From Chitinivibrio alkaliphilus ACht1 (lineage in GTDB: Bacteria > Fibrobacterota > Chitinivibrionia > Chitinivibrionales > Chitinivibrionaceae), in NCBI RefSeq assembly GCF_000474745.1, contig NZ_ASJR01000008.1:1-64000 (forward strand): DNA of 64,000 bases. Direction: 5' to 3'. A program made the translations under genes and the position numbers. The notes under the pieces are model-generated. The model saw only the letters and a list, made by a program, of their open reading frames with translations, did no database searches and was not told the origin of the DNA. Positions 25,634 to 34,502 of the stretch are shown in pieces (within the stretch, counting starts at the first letter, position 1; the number at the start of each line of letters is the position of its first letter).

Positions 25634-28283
25634 AACGCTCCTGCATAAGGGTTACTGCTGCCTCCATGGCTGCATCAAGCCCGGCGGGATCTTTCCCCCC
25701 TGCCTGAGCACGAACGGGGCTTCCCCCGCCGCCCCCTTGTACCTTGGATGCCGCGGCTTTCACCACCTCTCCGGCGGGAAGAATCTTGGCCGCCGCAGCA
25801 CCGGCCAAGGCGGCCACCATGGCTTTTCCCTGCACGGCAGCACCAAGTACCACCGCCACAGATTCATGGGTAGGCTGTTTGAGACGATCACTCACCTCAT
25901 CCACCATGGCGGTAAACTGATCTTTTTCCAGTTCTCCCACGTTTCGAGCAAGGCAGGCCACACCGCCGTGACGATTTTTTTCAGCCGCAGCGAGGATCTC
26001 CCCCGCCTCTTTTCCCGCCGATTGCGCGGTATACTCCTTGAGTTCCCGTTCCAGCTGGCGAATTGTTTTTATCAGCTCCGCACCCTTGGCAGGAAGGGCC
26101 TCACGGGGCACCTTTAAGAGTGTCGCCGTTTCTTTGAGCAAGGCATCCGTCTGCTGAAACAGCTCTACCGCCGCAGCACCGCTCACTGCTTCCACCCGAC
26201 GCACTCCCGCCGAAACAGAAGATTCTCCCGTTATTTTAAAGGGGCCGATTTTTCCCAATCGATCAATATGGGTTCCCCCGCACAGCTCCTTGGAAAACTC
26301 GCCCATGGAAACCACCCGAACCGTATCACCGTACTTCTCACCAAAGAGGGCCTTGGCCCCTTCTTTCTTGGCAGCGTCAATGGATTTTTCCTCCGCAGCC
26401 ACGGGGGTATCTTCCATAATCCACCGATGTACCAACCGCTCTACCTGCACAATCTCATCGGAAGAAAGAGCGGAAAAGTGGGTGAAGTCAAACCGAAGGG
26501 ACTCCGCATCAACCCGTGAACCGGCCTGATCAACATGGTCTCCCAACACCTCCGTAAGCGCAGCCTGCAACAGATGCGTCGCACTGTGATTTCGCCGAAT
26601 TGCCTCACGACGCTCCGTGTCTATGACAGCCGTACCAGCCTGGGTAAACCAAGACTCCTGGAGAGGAACATCACTCACCAGTTTATGGACAATCATATCA
26701 TTCCATACAATGGTATCAACCACGGACAGGGTGATGTCGCCAAAGGAAATCTCACCACGATCTCCACACTGCCCCCCCTTTTCGGCATAGAAAGGGGTTT
26801 TATCAAGCACAGCAAGGCCCGTGTGGTCATCCACACACTTATACCGCTTTACCTGCACCGTATCACGGGCCGTATCATAGCCCGTAAAGACAGTTCCGCC
26901 TTCATGAGAAAGAATTGTCCAGCCATCGGGTGAAAGCCCCTGATCATCTCCGCCAGCGCGAAGAGATCGGTCATGCGCCTTCTGCTTGCGCATCTCCTCG
27001 GCAAAGCCCTCCTCATCTGCCTCAAGGCCATATTCCCGGGCAATCAAAGCGGTGAGATCTGCGGGAAAGCCGTAGGTGCCGTACAGAAGAAACACATCGG
27101 CACCGGAAATAACCCCTTTTCCCGCCGCGCGATACGCCTCGGCAAGCTCTTCAAGACGGGTAAGGCCCGTTTCAAGGGTTTTATCAAAGCGCGCTTCTTC
27201 CCCCTCAATCACCGATGCCACATAGTCGGCACGTTCTGCAACCTCAGGAAAGGCCTCTCCCATACTGGACACCACCACGGGCACTAAACGATGCATGAAG
27301 GGTTCGGTGAAACCAAGCTTTCGCCCATAGCGATAGGCACGACGGAGAATACGGCGAATCACATAGCCCTGCCCATCATTTGAAGGGCTTACTCCATCGG
27401 TAATAGAAAACACGAGGGCGCGCATATGGTCGGCAATAACCCGAAAGGGAATGCCTGCTTCGCCAAACTCATAGGTTTTTCCCGAGAGGGCTTCCATTTT
27501 TTCTATGAGGGGCATAAAAAGGTCTGTTTCGTAGTTGGAACGCACCCCTTGAATCACCCGGACAATGCGCTCAAAGCCCATGCCCGTGTCGATATGTTTT
27601 GCCGAAAGCTCCGTAAGGGTCCCATCTTTCTGGCGGTTATACTGCATAAACACAAGATTCCAGATTTCCACATACCGCCCACACCCTTCCACATTCACCC
27701 CACAGGTGTGGTTTGGGTCGTTTTCATAAATACAGGTTCCTTCACCCGTATCAAAATGAATCTCCGAGCAGGGGCCGCAGGGGCCGGTCTCGCCCATTTC
27801 CCAAAAATTATCCTCCGCGCCATGGCGGCCAATACGCGCAGGGTCAATATCGGTCTCACTGTTCCAAATCTCATAGGCATCATCATCATCGGTGTACACC
27901 GTGGCATAGACCTTCTCCTTGGGCAGGCCCCACACATCGGTGATAAGCTCCCACGCCCACTTAATGGCCTCTTTTTTATAGTAGTCACCAAAGGACCAGT
28001 TCCCCAGCATCTCAAAAAAGGTATGGTGATGGTGATCCACCCCCACCTCTTCTAGGTCGTTATGTTTCCCCGACACACGCATACATTTTTGCGAATTAAC
28101 CGCCCGGGAGAGGTTCTTCGGGTTATCTCCGAGAAAAATAGATTTAAACTGATTCATTCCCGCATTGGTAAACAGCAGGGTTGGGTCGTCCTGCGGAGCA
28201 ACGGGAGAGCTTTTTACAAAGGTGTGCGCACGCTCTGTGAAAAAACGAATATAACTGTCACGAATATCCTTGGCCTGTTTCAT
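25614..28283 (-). CDS. alaS: Alanyl-tRNA synthetase
   Basis: 889 residues, full length for AlaS. The class II catalytic core is at the N-terminus (FVKSSPVAPQDDPTLLFTNAGMNQFK). The editing domain shows HSATH and CGGTH metal-binding motifs. The C-Ala region (IRQLERELKEY, GGSPVRAQAGGKDPAGLDAA) ends the protein. Attaches alanine to tRNA-Ala and clears mischarged serine/glycine. GAAGGG precedes the ATG at 28283. Single gene; the next upstream gene is the divergent pilin. Confidence 0.98.
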   Translation of the reverse strand: MKQAKDIRDSYIRFFTERAHTFVKSSPVAPQDDPTLLFTNAGMNQFKSIFLGDNPKNLSRAVNSQKCMRVSGKHNDLEEVGVDHHHHTFFEMLGNWSFGDYYKKEAIKWAWELITDVWGLPKEKVYATVYTDDDDAYEIWNSETDIDPARIGRHGAEDNFWEMGETGPCGPCSEIHFDTGEGTCIYENDPNHTCGVNVEGCGRYVEIWNLVFMQYNRQKDGTLTELSAKHIDTGMGFERIVRVIQGVRSNYETDLFMPLIEKMEALSGKTYEFGEAGIPFRVIADHMRALVFSITDGVSPSNDGQGYVIRRILRRAYRYGRKLGFTEPFMHRLVPVVVSSMGEAFPEVAERADYVASVIEGEEARFDKTLETGLTRLEELAEAYRAAGKGVISGADVFLLYGTYGFPADLTALIAREYGLEADEEGFAEEMRKQKAHDRSLRAGGDDQGLSPDGWTILSHEGGTVFTGYDTARDTVQVKRYKCVDDHTGLAVLDKTPFYAEKGGQCGDRGEISFGDITLSVVDTIVWNDMIVHKLVSDVPLQESWFTQAGTAVIDTERREAIRRNHSATHLLQAALTEVLGDHVDQAGSRVDAESLRFDFTHFSALSSDEIVQVERLVHRWIMEDTPVAAEEKSIDAAKKEGAKALFGEKYGDTVRVVSMGEFSKELCGGTHIDRLGKIGPFKITGESSVSAGVRRVEAVSGAAAVELFQQTDALLKETATLLKVPREALPAKGAELIKTIRQLERELKEYTAQSAGKEAGEILAAAEKNRHGGVACLARNVGELEKDQFTAMVDEVSDRLKQPTHESVAVVLGAAVQGKAMVAALAGAAAAKILPAGEVVKAAASKVQGGGGGSPVRAQAGGKDPAGLDAAMEAAVTLMQERFSAADE

Positions 28284-28506
28284 AGGAACCCTTCTCTAAT
28301 GTTTTTTCTAAAATACGTTCCGCAAAGAAGCCGGGGCAAGAGCCATTTACACCACCACGGAGAGACCGGTTTTTCATACATTTTTACATAAATACTCCAC
28401 CTTTTTGTCCGGTGGAACAAAACACCCCGCATAGGGTACCACCGCGCATATTTCCGTGAAAGCCCTGTGCAGGGGAATCTTTTTTTACTTTTTTTGCTTT
28501 TTTTCT

Positions 28507-28534
28507 TTGCAATGCGCTGTAAAGGTGTTATAAT
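28507..28534 (+). promoter_or_regulatory. Promoter of the first pilin gene
   Basis: TTGCAA at 28507-28512 and consensus TATAAT at 28529-28534 with a 16-base spacer, 43 bases before the ATG. The stretch before it (28480-28506) is an unusual run of T tracts, which may act as an UP-like element. The rest of 28284-28506 holds nothing I can name. Confidence 0.75.
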
Positions 28535-28576
28535 TTAGGATGTGAACAAAATTAGTTTCTTTTTTTGGAGGTTCTT

Positions 28577-29035
28577 ATGAACAGAAAAGGTTTTACCTTA
28601 GTAGAGTTGATGGTTGTAATTGTAATTATCGGTATCCTTGCGGCAGTAGCCCTGCCTCAGATGATGGGTGCCACGGACAGAGCGCGGGCATCGGAAGTTC
28701 CCACAATGCTTCGCACCATCCAGAATGCCCAAAACGCCTATTACGCAGCAACCGGCGAATACGGCGACTGGGATGCTATTGGAGTTGAAGATCCCTCAAA
28801 GGACAGTGATTTCTTTGATTATGAGCTGACACTCTCAGGTGATGATGATGATGATGATGATGGTTACGATAATTACAAAGCAGAAGCTAAGGCAACTATG
28901 ACTATGGGCGACATCACTTCAGGAGACGTTGTTGCAAGTGTAAATAATGATAACGAAAGAAAATCCCATGATGATTTTCATACCTTGGCGCCCAACTGGA
29001 GAAACGCTACCGGTAATTCGGATGACGATGACTAA
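28577..29035 (+). CDS. Type IV pilin-like protein with Asp-rich insert
   Basis: 152 residues from ATG 28577, five bases after GGAGG. Class III signal: MNRKG then cleavage before Phe, Glu5 of the mature form present (FTLVELMVVIVIIGILAAV). The conserved N-terminal helix runs on to 'RASEVPTMLRTIQNAQNAYY'. The C-terminal domain contains seven Asp in a row encoded by pure GAT repeats (~28841-28862) and ends in NSDDDD. Acidic surface may bind calcium (inference). Probably a major pilin or pseudopilin. It has its own promoter and terminator. Confidence 0.9.
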   Translation: MNRKGFTLVELMVVIVIIGILAAVALPQMMGATDRARASEVPTMLRTIQNAQNAYYAATGEYGDWDAIGVEDPSKDSDFFDYELTLSGDDDDDDDGYDNYKAEAKATMTMGDITSGDVVASVNNDNERKSHDDFHTLAPNWRNATGNSDDDD

Positions 29036-29084
29036 GAATCATAGAAGAGATCAAAACCTTCGCCATCAAGTGATGATCCAACAA

Positions 29085-29112
29085 AAGAGGGAGTAACCAG
29101 CTCCCTCTTTTT
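29085..29112 (+). terminator. Terminator after first pilin
   Basis: 8-bp stem (29086-29093 with 29101-29108), seven-base loop, followed by TTTT. Separates the two pilin genes. Confidence 0.8.
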
Positions 29113-29174
29113 ACTACCTGACCACATACATATATCCAGGGGAGGATATGTCTTTAATGTAAAGGGGGACAGAT

Positions 29175-29594
29175 ATGAAACAGAAGGGCTTTACCTTAGT
29201 GGAACTCATGGTAGTCATTGTGATCATTGGTATTATCGCCATGCTTGCCATACCAAATTATCTGCGCTATGCAGACCGGGCACGTACCTCAGAAATAGCA
29301 CCCACCCTGCGCACCATAAACAATGCCATCTGGCTGGATTACTCAGAAACGGGTGAATGGATTACCTCTGCAGAGGAGAGCGATCTGCAAACTCTCTCCA
29401 TAACTATCCCGGAAAGTAAGTTTTTTGAGTATAACATCTCCCCCGGAGGTGGCCAGAACTATCGTGTCTATGCCGTCCCTAAAAGCGGAGTATCCCTGTA
29501 CGGAGTGAACGAAGATGACACAGTGTATATAGAAGACGGTGTACGAGGATTTGCAGGTACGGGGTTTCAACCCTATATACCCGGATGGGAATAG
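29175..29594 (+). CDS. Type IV pilin-like protein 2
   Basis: 139 residues. MKQKG then FTLVELMVVIVIIGIIAML is a class III prepilin signal with Glu5. The helix continues RARTSEIAPTLRTINNAIW, clearly paralogous to the first pilin. The C-terminal domain is distinct (FFEYNISPGGGQNYRVYAVP, GFAGTGFQPYIPGWE). AAAGGGGGA lies before the ATG. It likely arose by duplication of the first gene. The 69-bp repeat with a terminator-like hairpin lies about 100 bases past its stop. Confidence 0.88.
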   Translation: MKQKGFTLVELMVVIVIIGIIAMLAIPNYLRYADRARTSEIAPTLRTINNAIWLDYSETGEWITSAEESDLQTLSITIPESKFFEYNISPGGGQNYRVYAVPKSGVSLYGVNEDDTVYIEDGVRGFAGTGFQPYIPGWE

Positions 29595-29698
29595 CCTCAC
29601 TGTTGCAATCACGCACTTTTCCCACAAAATCATAATATCCCCACGCGGTGCGCCGTACTCCCTGTATGATACAGAGAGCTCGAGGATTCGCTCCTGTT

Positions 29699-29767
29699 TC
29701 TCATAGAACCTCCTTGGAGCAGGACACCCGCCGGGTGTCCTGTTTTATTGTATTGCAAGTACGTCCC
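29699..29767. repeat. 69-bp direct repeat, copy A, with terminator-like hairpin
   Basis: Nearly identical to 30525-30593 (same length, about three mismatches, all near the 3' end of the unit). It contains a perfect palindrome AGGACACCCG/CGGGTGTCCT followed by GTTTTATT on the plus strand, which is a good intrinsic terminator. On the minus strand the unit ends in AAGGAGGTTCTATG, a ribosome-site-plus-ATG, but only a 24-codon frame follows. Confidence 0.9.
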
Positions 29768-29793
29768 CATAAAAACGAGAGAAAACACAATCT

Positions 29794-29819
29794 CGTTCCC
29801 AGTCTTCTGACTGGGAACG
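29794..29819. repeat. REP-like hairpin, left side of RAYT gene
   Basis: Perfect 11-bp inverted repeat (29794-29804 with 29809-29819) around loop TTCT. The core CCAGTC/GACTGG is shared with the hairpin at 30456-30481, but there the loop is AGAA, so the two are in opposite orientation and flank the transposase gene. Confidence 0.8.
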
Positions 29820-29843
29820 CCAATACCGAGCCTTCCGGCTCCA

Positions 29844-30377
29844 CTACCACCCAGTAACAACTGTAATAAGCCCTGTCCCACCGGAATAATCCCGTGCTGA
29901 AGAATACCTCCACTGATCGGGAAAATCTACAAAACCACGTTGTACAGGGGTATTATGAATATATTCAACCTTCTGCGTCATCACCGAACGGTCAAAAATA
30001 CCTTCCCGATGGCATCCCTCTTGCCATACCTGAAAATTCTGCTTTGTCTTGTGAGGTTTCTTTCCAAATGAGAGTTCTTGCAATAGGCCATAGTTCTTTT
30101 TCTCTTCCAGAGATTCAACAACCCTTTTACCACTGTATGATTTAAGAATCGCCACGGTCTTTGGCAAATCAGAAGATCGGGCGATCATGTGAAAGTGATT
30201 TTCCATCATGACCCATGCGAAGATCTGCAGTGACTGTGATTCCTGCAGATATCTTATAGTATTCATAAATATGGATGCGTTGTCAGGATTTGAAAAGAGC
30301 GGAAGCCACCGAATACATGTTCCGGTGATAAAACAGGGGTATCTCGTATCATAAATTTTGTATCTACTTCGTCCCAT
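29844..30377 (-). mobile_element. REP-associated tyrosine transposase (RAYT, Y1/IS200-like)
   Basis: 177 residues from ATG 30377 behind GGGAGG. The HUH motif is present in AWVMMENHFHMIARS (His-hydrophobic-His), and YIHNTPVQRGFVDFPDQWRYSSARDY is the conserved C-terminal end with the catalytic-Tyr region of the Y1 RAYT family. It starts MGRSRYKIYDTRYPCFITG. RAYTs are single-copy domesticated transposases that move REP palindromes. Flanking hairpins at 29794 and 30456 and 69-bp repeats at 29699 and 30525 fit a REPtron-like arrangement. The reading frame is intact. Confidence 0.9.
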
Positions 30378-30455
30378 AGATCCTCCCTTGCACTACCTTA
30401 AAGTATACAATTGCGGCTGTAGATACAGCAATATTATTGTAGAGAGACTGCTCTG

Positions 30456-30481
30456 CGTACCCAGTCAGAAGACTGGGTACG
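30456..30481. repeat. REP-like hairpin, right side of RAYT gene
   Basis: Perfect 11-bp inverted repeat (30456-30466 with 30471-30481) around loop AGAA. Core CCAGTC/GACTGG as in the left hairpin, in inverted orientation. Confidence 0.8.
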
Positions 30482-30524
30482 AGATAAGGAGATAAGCCGC
30501 CAATCTTATTCAAACGCTCGTATA

Positions 30525-30593
30525 TCTCATAGAACCTCCTTGGAGCAGGACACCCGCCGGGTGTCCTGTTTTATTTTATCTCAAGTACGTCCC
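30525..30593. repeat. 69-bp direct repeat, copy B, with terminator-like hairpin
   Basis: Same orientation as copy A at 29699-29767. The hairpin AGGACACCCG/CGGGTGTCCT followed by GTTTTATTTT is retained. It ends about 47 bases before the small gene at 30641. Confidence 0.9.
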
Positions 30594-30640
30594 TGCACCA
30601 TCCGATATACAGACAAGGGCGTTTTAACAAGGAGGTTGAA

Positions 30641-30946
30641 ATGAAAATCCCTGAACAATCCTACCAACAACACAGCTACCCCCGTGGAGACACTGCGGCA
30701 CCAAAGGCGCAGCACAACAAACCACTCACGCCAACTCCACCCCGTGACACCGTGGAAACCCATCTTCCCACACGGGACGACCGAGGAATTCCCGAGCTTT
30801 CCCTTGCGGATAAACTCTCCATAGAACGGCTGGAAGAGTATCTCACCGCCGTATCGGGCGATGCGGTGCGCTTGAGCCGCTCTCAGATAGAACAGCGTAT
30901 TGGCACCACCACGAGCACCCCGCCCACCTTAGACTTTCAGGCCTAA
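30641..30946 (+). CDS. Hypothetical protein, 101 aa
   Basis: Strong ribosome site AAGGAGG eight bases before the ATG supports translation. The N-terminal half is low-complexity and proline/histidine-rich with no fixed structure expected. The C-terminal half (LSLADKLSIERLEEYLTAVSGDAVRLSRSQIEQRIG) looks helical. No signal peptide or membrane segment. I do not recognise a family. It lies immediately past repeat copy B and is convergent with the prenyl reductase gene, seven bases away. Confidence 0.6.
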   Translation: MKIPEQSYQQHSYPRGDTAAPKAQHNKPLTPTPPRDTVETHLPTRDDRGIPELSLADKLSIERLEEYLTAVSGDAVRLSRSQIEQRIGTTTSTPPTLDFQA

Positions 30947-30952
30947 AGGGGC

Positions 30953-32128
30953 TTAGCGAAAGAGGAGGAAGGTTTTGAGTAAAAGAGAGGGATGTTTTGA
31001 AAACACCCGCAGGAACACAGAGAGATAGCTCAGTTTTTGCGGGTCCTGTTCTGCCAGAGACGCTGCAAGATCATTAAAAAAGGCATCCCGGCGCGACTTC
31101 TTCATGAGTGCTGTTTTTAGCACATAGGAACGCTGCTGATTTTTTCCGCATTTTTTCTTCCACGCCGCTTCATATTGCCGCAGAGCTCCATAGGACACCT
31201 CTTGGGGGCTAAAGGCTTGCGCCACGGCATCTCCCGCAGCACGCCCCGCAAAAAGAGCATAGGCAATACCACCACCGTTCAGAGCATTTACCTGCCCCGC
31301 GCTATCCCCTGCCAAAAGCACGCCATCGCGCACCAAGGGGCGAGTCCAGGCTCCAACGGGCACGCCACCGCAATGTCTGTGAGTTACCTCTGCCCCGGGA
31401 AAATGCTGCGCAATAAAGGCGTCCAGTTTTTCCTGAGCCAAACCGGGACGCGACCGCGACCCCAATACCCCTAAGCCCACATTGGCCACACCGGCCCCAC
31501 GGGGAAACACCCAGACATATCCGCCCGGGGCTCGTTCTTCTCCCACATAAAAAGAGAGGTTTGACGCACGAATTGACTCATGATGTACCCGTGCAAAGGC
31601 ACAGCTTTCCATATCTTCCATGGCAACAGGAGTATCCCAGCCGACAAAACGCTTCAGCCGAGATTCAACCCCATCGGCAAGAACCACCACGGAGGCGGTA
31701 TAGGAGCGCTCTTTGCTATGGAGAGTATAGATCCGTCGTCCCGGATCCCCCGCCACGGAAATGCGATCAATGGAAGTGTTGTTTATATAGGTGGCCCCGG
31801 CAGCACGAGCATCCTCCATGAGGTCACGATCCATGCGGGAGCGGTCTATGCAGTAACTTTCTGGGCCCAAATTCTCCAGAAGTACCTCCCGCCCATTTGG
31901 GGCAATGAAGGTCACGGAGGTAATGGTGGTCAGCACCCATTCGGGACGAATACCGATGGAGGCCTGCATCCCCTTTATGCCAACCCCTTCACCACAGCGA
32001 ACCGGGGCTCCAGGATAGGCCAAGCGTTCAATAAGCCCCACACGCACACCACCTTCAGCAGCGCGCCGTGCGGCCAGTGATCCCGCGGGGCCAGCCCCAA
32101 CAACAATACAATCAAAATCAGTCTTCAT
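30953..32128 (-). CDS. Geranylgeranyl reductase-family FAD oxidoreductase
   Basis: 391 residues from ATG 32128. FAD-binding GxGxxG is CIVVGAGPAGSLAARRAA; the family marks PVRCGEG, RSRMDRDLMEDARAAG and VLLAGDSAGQVNALNGGGIAYALFAG are all present. Family members reduce double bonds in prenyl chains (chlorophyll and quinone side chains, archaeal lipids). The start overlaps the nfnB end by 11 bases, forming the order nfnA-nfnB-reductase. A bacterial substrate such as menaquinone side chain or carotenoid is an inference; electron delivery through ferredoxin from Nfn is plausible. Confidence 0.85.
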   Translation of the reverse strand: MKTDFDCIVVGAGPAGSLAARRAAEGGVRVGLIERLAYPGAPVRCGEGVGIKGMQASIGIRPEWVLTTITSVTFIAPNGREVLLENLGPESYCIDRSRMDRDLMEDARAAGATYINNTSIDRISVAGDPGRRIYTLHSKERSYTASVVVLADGVESRLKRFVGWDTPVAMEDMESCAFARVHHESIRASNLSFYVGEERAPGGYVWVFPRGAGVANVGLGVLGSRSRPGLAQEKLDAFIAQHFPGAEVTHRHCGGVPVGAWTRPLVRDGVLLAGDSAGQVNALNGGGIAYALFAGRAAGDAVAQAFSPQEVSYGALRQYEAAWKKKCGKNQQRSYVLKTALMKKSRRDAFFNDLAASLAEQDPQKLSYLSVFLRVFSKHPSLLLKTFLLFR

Positions 32129-33503
32129 TAAGCCCCAAATCGTGGAGTATCGCCTTGGCAGCGTCTTTTCCCGCGCCCATGGCAAGAATTACCGTGGCAG
32201 CTCCCGTCACGATATCTCCCCCGGCATACACCTTATCACGGGTCGTGCGTCCCCAGTCATCAATAATGGTCACATTTCCCTTTTTATTTGTTTCAAGCCC
32301 CTTCGTAGAACGGGACACAATGGGGTTTGCCTTCGTACCAATAGCCACAATAAAAACATCACAAGGCAAGGTAAACTCACTGCCTTCCACAGGCTCTGGA
32401 CGACGCCGACCGGAAGCATCAGCCTCTCCCAGACGCATTTTAATACAACGCACCTCTTTTACAAAGCCCTCATCGTCCAGGAGTAGCTCCAGGGGGTTGG
32501 CAAGAAGTTCAAAATCAACCCCTTCTTCCCGTGCGTGGTGAATCTCCTCAACCCGGGCAGGCATTTCATGCTCCGTGCGACGATACACAATGGTTGCATC
32601 CTGTGCGCCAAGGCGAAAGCCTGTCCGCACGGCATCCATGGCAACGTTTCCACCCCCCATAACAACCACATGCTGTCCCTTCAGAACGGGGGTCTTACTT
32701 CCCTCTTTCCACGCTTGCATAAGGTTTACCCGAGTAAGATACTCATTGGCCGAATATACCCCGTTCGCATTAATACCGGGAATATCGGGGAATCGCGGAA
32801 ACCCAGCGCCGGCACCAACAAAGATTGCATCAAAGCCGTCTTCATCAAGGAGCTCACTGATACTGGCTGTTTTTCCCACAATAAAGTTTGTTTCAAAAAC
32901 AACACCCATGCGTTTCAGCTCATCAATTTCTGCTTGCACCACCGCATTGGGCAGACGAAATTCGGGAATCCCGTAAATTAACACCCCACCAATCTCATGA
33001 AGCGCCTCAAACACCGTAACAGCAACGCCACGTTTTGCCAGATATCCAGCGCAGGCAAGACCCGCCGGACCGGAACCGGCAATGGCGACTTTTCGCCCCA
33101 CCGATGGCATCTTCGTATCTTCATGTCCTCCCATATTCCGATCTGAAACATAGCGCTCCAGATTTCCCACGGCAATGGGATCGCCCTTATGACCGAGAAT
33201 ACAGAGACTTTCACACTGCTCCTCCTGCGGACACACCCGTCCACACACCCCGGGAAGGGAATTAGTGTTTTTAATAATATCGTGCGCTCGTTCAAAGTTT
33301 CGCTCAGAAAGCTCCTTAATAAAGGCGGGAATATCTATGGAGACAGGGCAGCCCTTCATGCAGAGCGGTTTTTTACACTGTAAACATCGTTTTGCTTCGC
33401 CTACGGCCTCTTCTTCAGTATACCCCTTTTTCACCTCATCAAAGGTGCGTGCTCGTTCACGGGGGTTTCGTTCGGGCATAGGTATTCGCGGACTATTTTT
33501 CAT
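32118..33503 (-). CDS. nfnB: NfnB-type large subunit (glutamate synthase small-chain homologue)
   Basis: 461 residues from ATG 33503. N-terminal cysteine clusters for [4Fe-4S] centres: AKRCLQCKKPLCMKGCPV and GVCGRVCPQEEQCESLC. Then two nucleotide-binding folds: VAIAGSGPAGLACAGYLAKRG (FAD) and VVVMGGGNVAMDAVR (NADPH). Alone it would be called GltA-like glutamate synthase small chain, but the adjacent NfnA-type gene, overlapping by 11 bases, identifies the NADH-dependent reduced ferredoxin:NADP+ oxidoreductase. That enzyme balances NADH, NADPH and ferredoxin by electron bifurcation in anaerobes. Confidence 0.88.
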   Translation of the reverse strand: MKNSPRIPMPERNPRERARTFDEVKKGYTEEEAVGEAKRCLQCKKPLCMKGCPVSIDIPAFIKELSERNFERAHDIIKNTNSLPGVCGRVCPQEEQCESLCILGHKGDPIAVGNLERYVSDRNMGGHEDTKMPSVGRKVAIAGSGPAGLACAGYLAKRGVAVTVFEALHEIGGVLIYGIPEFRLPNAVVQAEIDELKRMGVVFETNFIVGKTASISELLDEDGFDAIFVGAGAGFPRFPDIPGINANGVYSANEYLTRVNLMQAWKEGSKTPVLKGQHVVVMGGGNVAMDAVRTGFRLGAQDATIVYRRTEHEMPARVEEIHHAREEGVDFELLANPLELLLDDEGFVKEVRCIKMRLGEADASGRRRPEPVEGSEFTLPCDVFIVAIGTKANPIVSRSTKGLETNKKGNVTIIDDWGRTTRDKVYAGGDIVTGAATVILAMGAGKDAAKAILHDLGLNED

Positions 33504-34326
33504 CGGTACCAATCCTGCATGTATGGTTTCGTTCTGCAATTTTATCATATCCTGAAAGACGGTTTAACAGGTCGTCCCATTCCACCGACGCCGCATCAAA
33601 CTCCGGGCCATCAACACAGGCAAAGCGGGGCTCCCCTGCCACAGTTACACGGCAGCCGCCACACATGCCCGTCCCATCAATCATAATGGGGTTCAGAGAG
33701 CACATGGTGGGCACGCCGGCATCAAGGGTTTTGAGAGAGGTAAACTTCATCATTACGGGCGGGCCCACCACCACCGCTTCATCGTAGGTATTTCCTGTAT
33801 CTAAGAGCCGGGCAAAAATATCCGTGGGAAACCCCTTCTCTCCGGCACTTCCGTCATCCGTGGCAATATAGAGCTCATCACTAATCTGGTCCATATCATC
33901 GCGGAGAATAATCAAATCACTGGTGCGCGCCCCCAGTATGGTAGTCACATGATTACCTGCCGCCTTAAAGGCTTCTGCAATGGGACGAAGGGGAGCAATA
34001 CCAACCCCACCACCAATACAGAGCACCCGTCCAACCTTCTCCACCTTGGTGGCACGGCCCAAAGGGCCTGCTAAATCTTCGAGATGATCTCCAACCTGCA
34101 TATCACGCAGCACCCGGGTCGATTCACCCACCGCTTGAATAATGAGCTCAATCCACCCCTCTTCTGCAGAGGCATTGGCAATGGTTAAGGGAATTCGTTC
34201 TCCGTCGGGGGTAACCCGCACAATAACAAACTGTCCTGCCTTTCGCCGCTTCGCAATGCGCGGTGCCACAAGACGCACACGATAAATATGTTCAGAGAGA
34301 TTTGAAATTTGTAAAATTTCTGCCAT
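33493..34326 (-). CDS. nfnA: NfnA-type small subunit (ferredoxin-NADP reductase-like)
   Basis: 277 residues. FAD-binding beta barrel in the first 95 residues (RRKAGQFVIVRV, RIPLTIANAS), NAD-binding fold VLCIGGGVGIAPLRPI, and near the end a [2Fe-2S] motif: Cys in MCSLNPIM, then GTGMCGGCRV and a final RFACVDGPEFD. This is the NfnA/sulfide dehydrogenase beta pattern. Partner of the overlapping nfnB. First gene of the minus-strand operon; ~160 bases to the divergent FMN reductase gene hold the promoters. Confidence 0.9.
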   Translation of the reverse strand: MAEILQISNLSEHIYRVRLVAPRIAKRRKAGQFVIVRVTPDGERIPLTIANASAEEGWIELIIQAVGESTRVLRDMQVGDHLEDLAGPLGRATKVEKVGRVLCIGGGVGIAPLRPIAEAFKAAGNHVTTILGARTSDLIILRDDMDQISDELYIATDDGSAGEKGFPTDIFARLLDTGNTYDEAVVVGPPVMMKFTSLKTLDAGVPTMCSLNPIMIDGTGMCGGCRVTVAGEPRFACVDGPEFDAASVEWDDLLNRLSGYDKIAERNHTCRIGTDEK

Positions 34327-34502
34327 GAAGTACTCTTTCGGTTATTTTCCTTGACTTTTCGACATCGTAATATATACCATTTTACGGGCTGAATAAAGGG
34401 GTTTCCAAAATTAGATCGAGGGCGCCACGGAAAAAAAAGTCCTTTTCCGGCACGGAGACACCATATACATTTACCCTCTATCCACACGTGTCAGGAGAGA
34501 CC

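Noticed and set aside
29630-29714. Small minus-strand gene starting inside repeat copy A
   Set aside because: The ribosome site plus ATG is present in both repeat copies but gives only 24 and 6 codons with unrelated sequence, so it is a property of the repeat.
30641-30946. FlgM-like anti-sigma factor
   Set aside because: Size and helical C-terminal half suggested it, but no FlgM motif could be matched and no flagellar gene is near.
32118-33503. Glutamate synthase small subunit
   Set aside because: The protein alone would fit, but no large subunit is present and the overlapping partner is NfnA-type, so NfnB is the better call.
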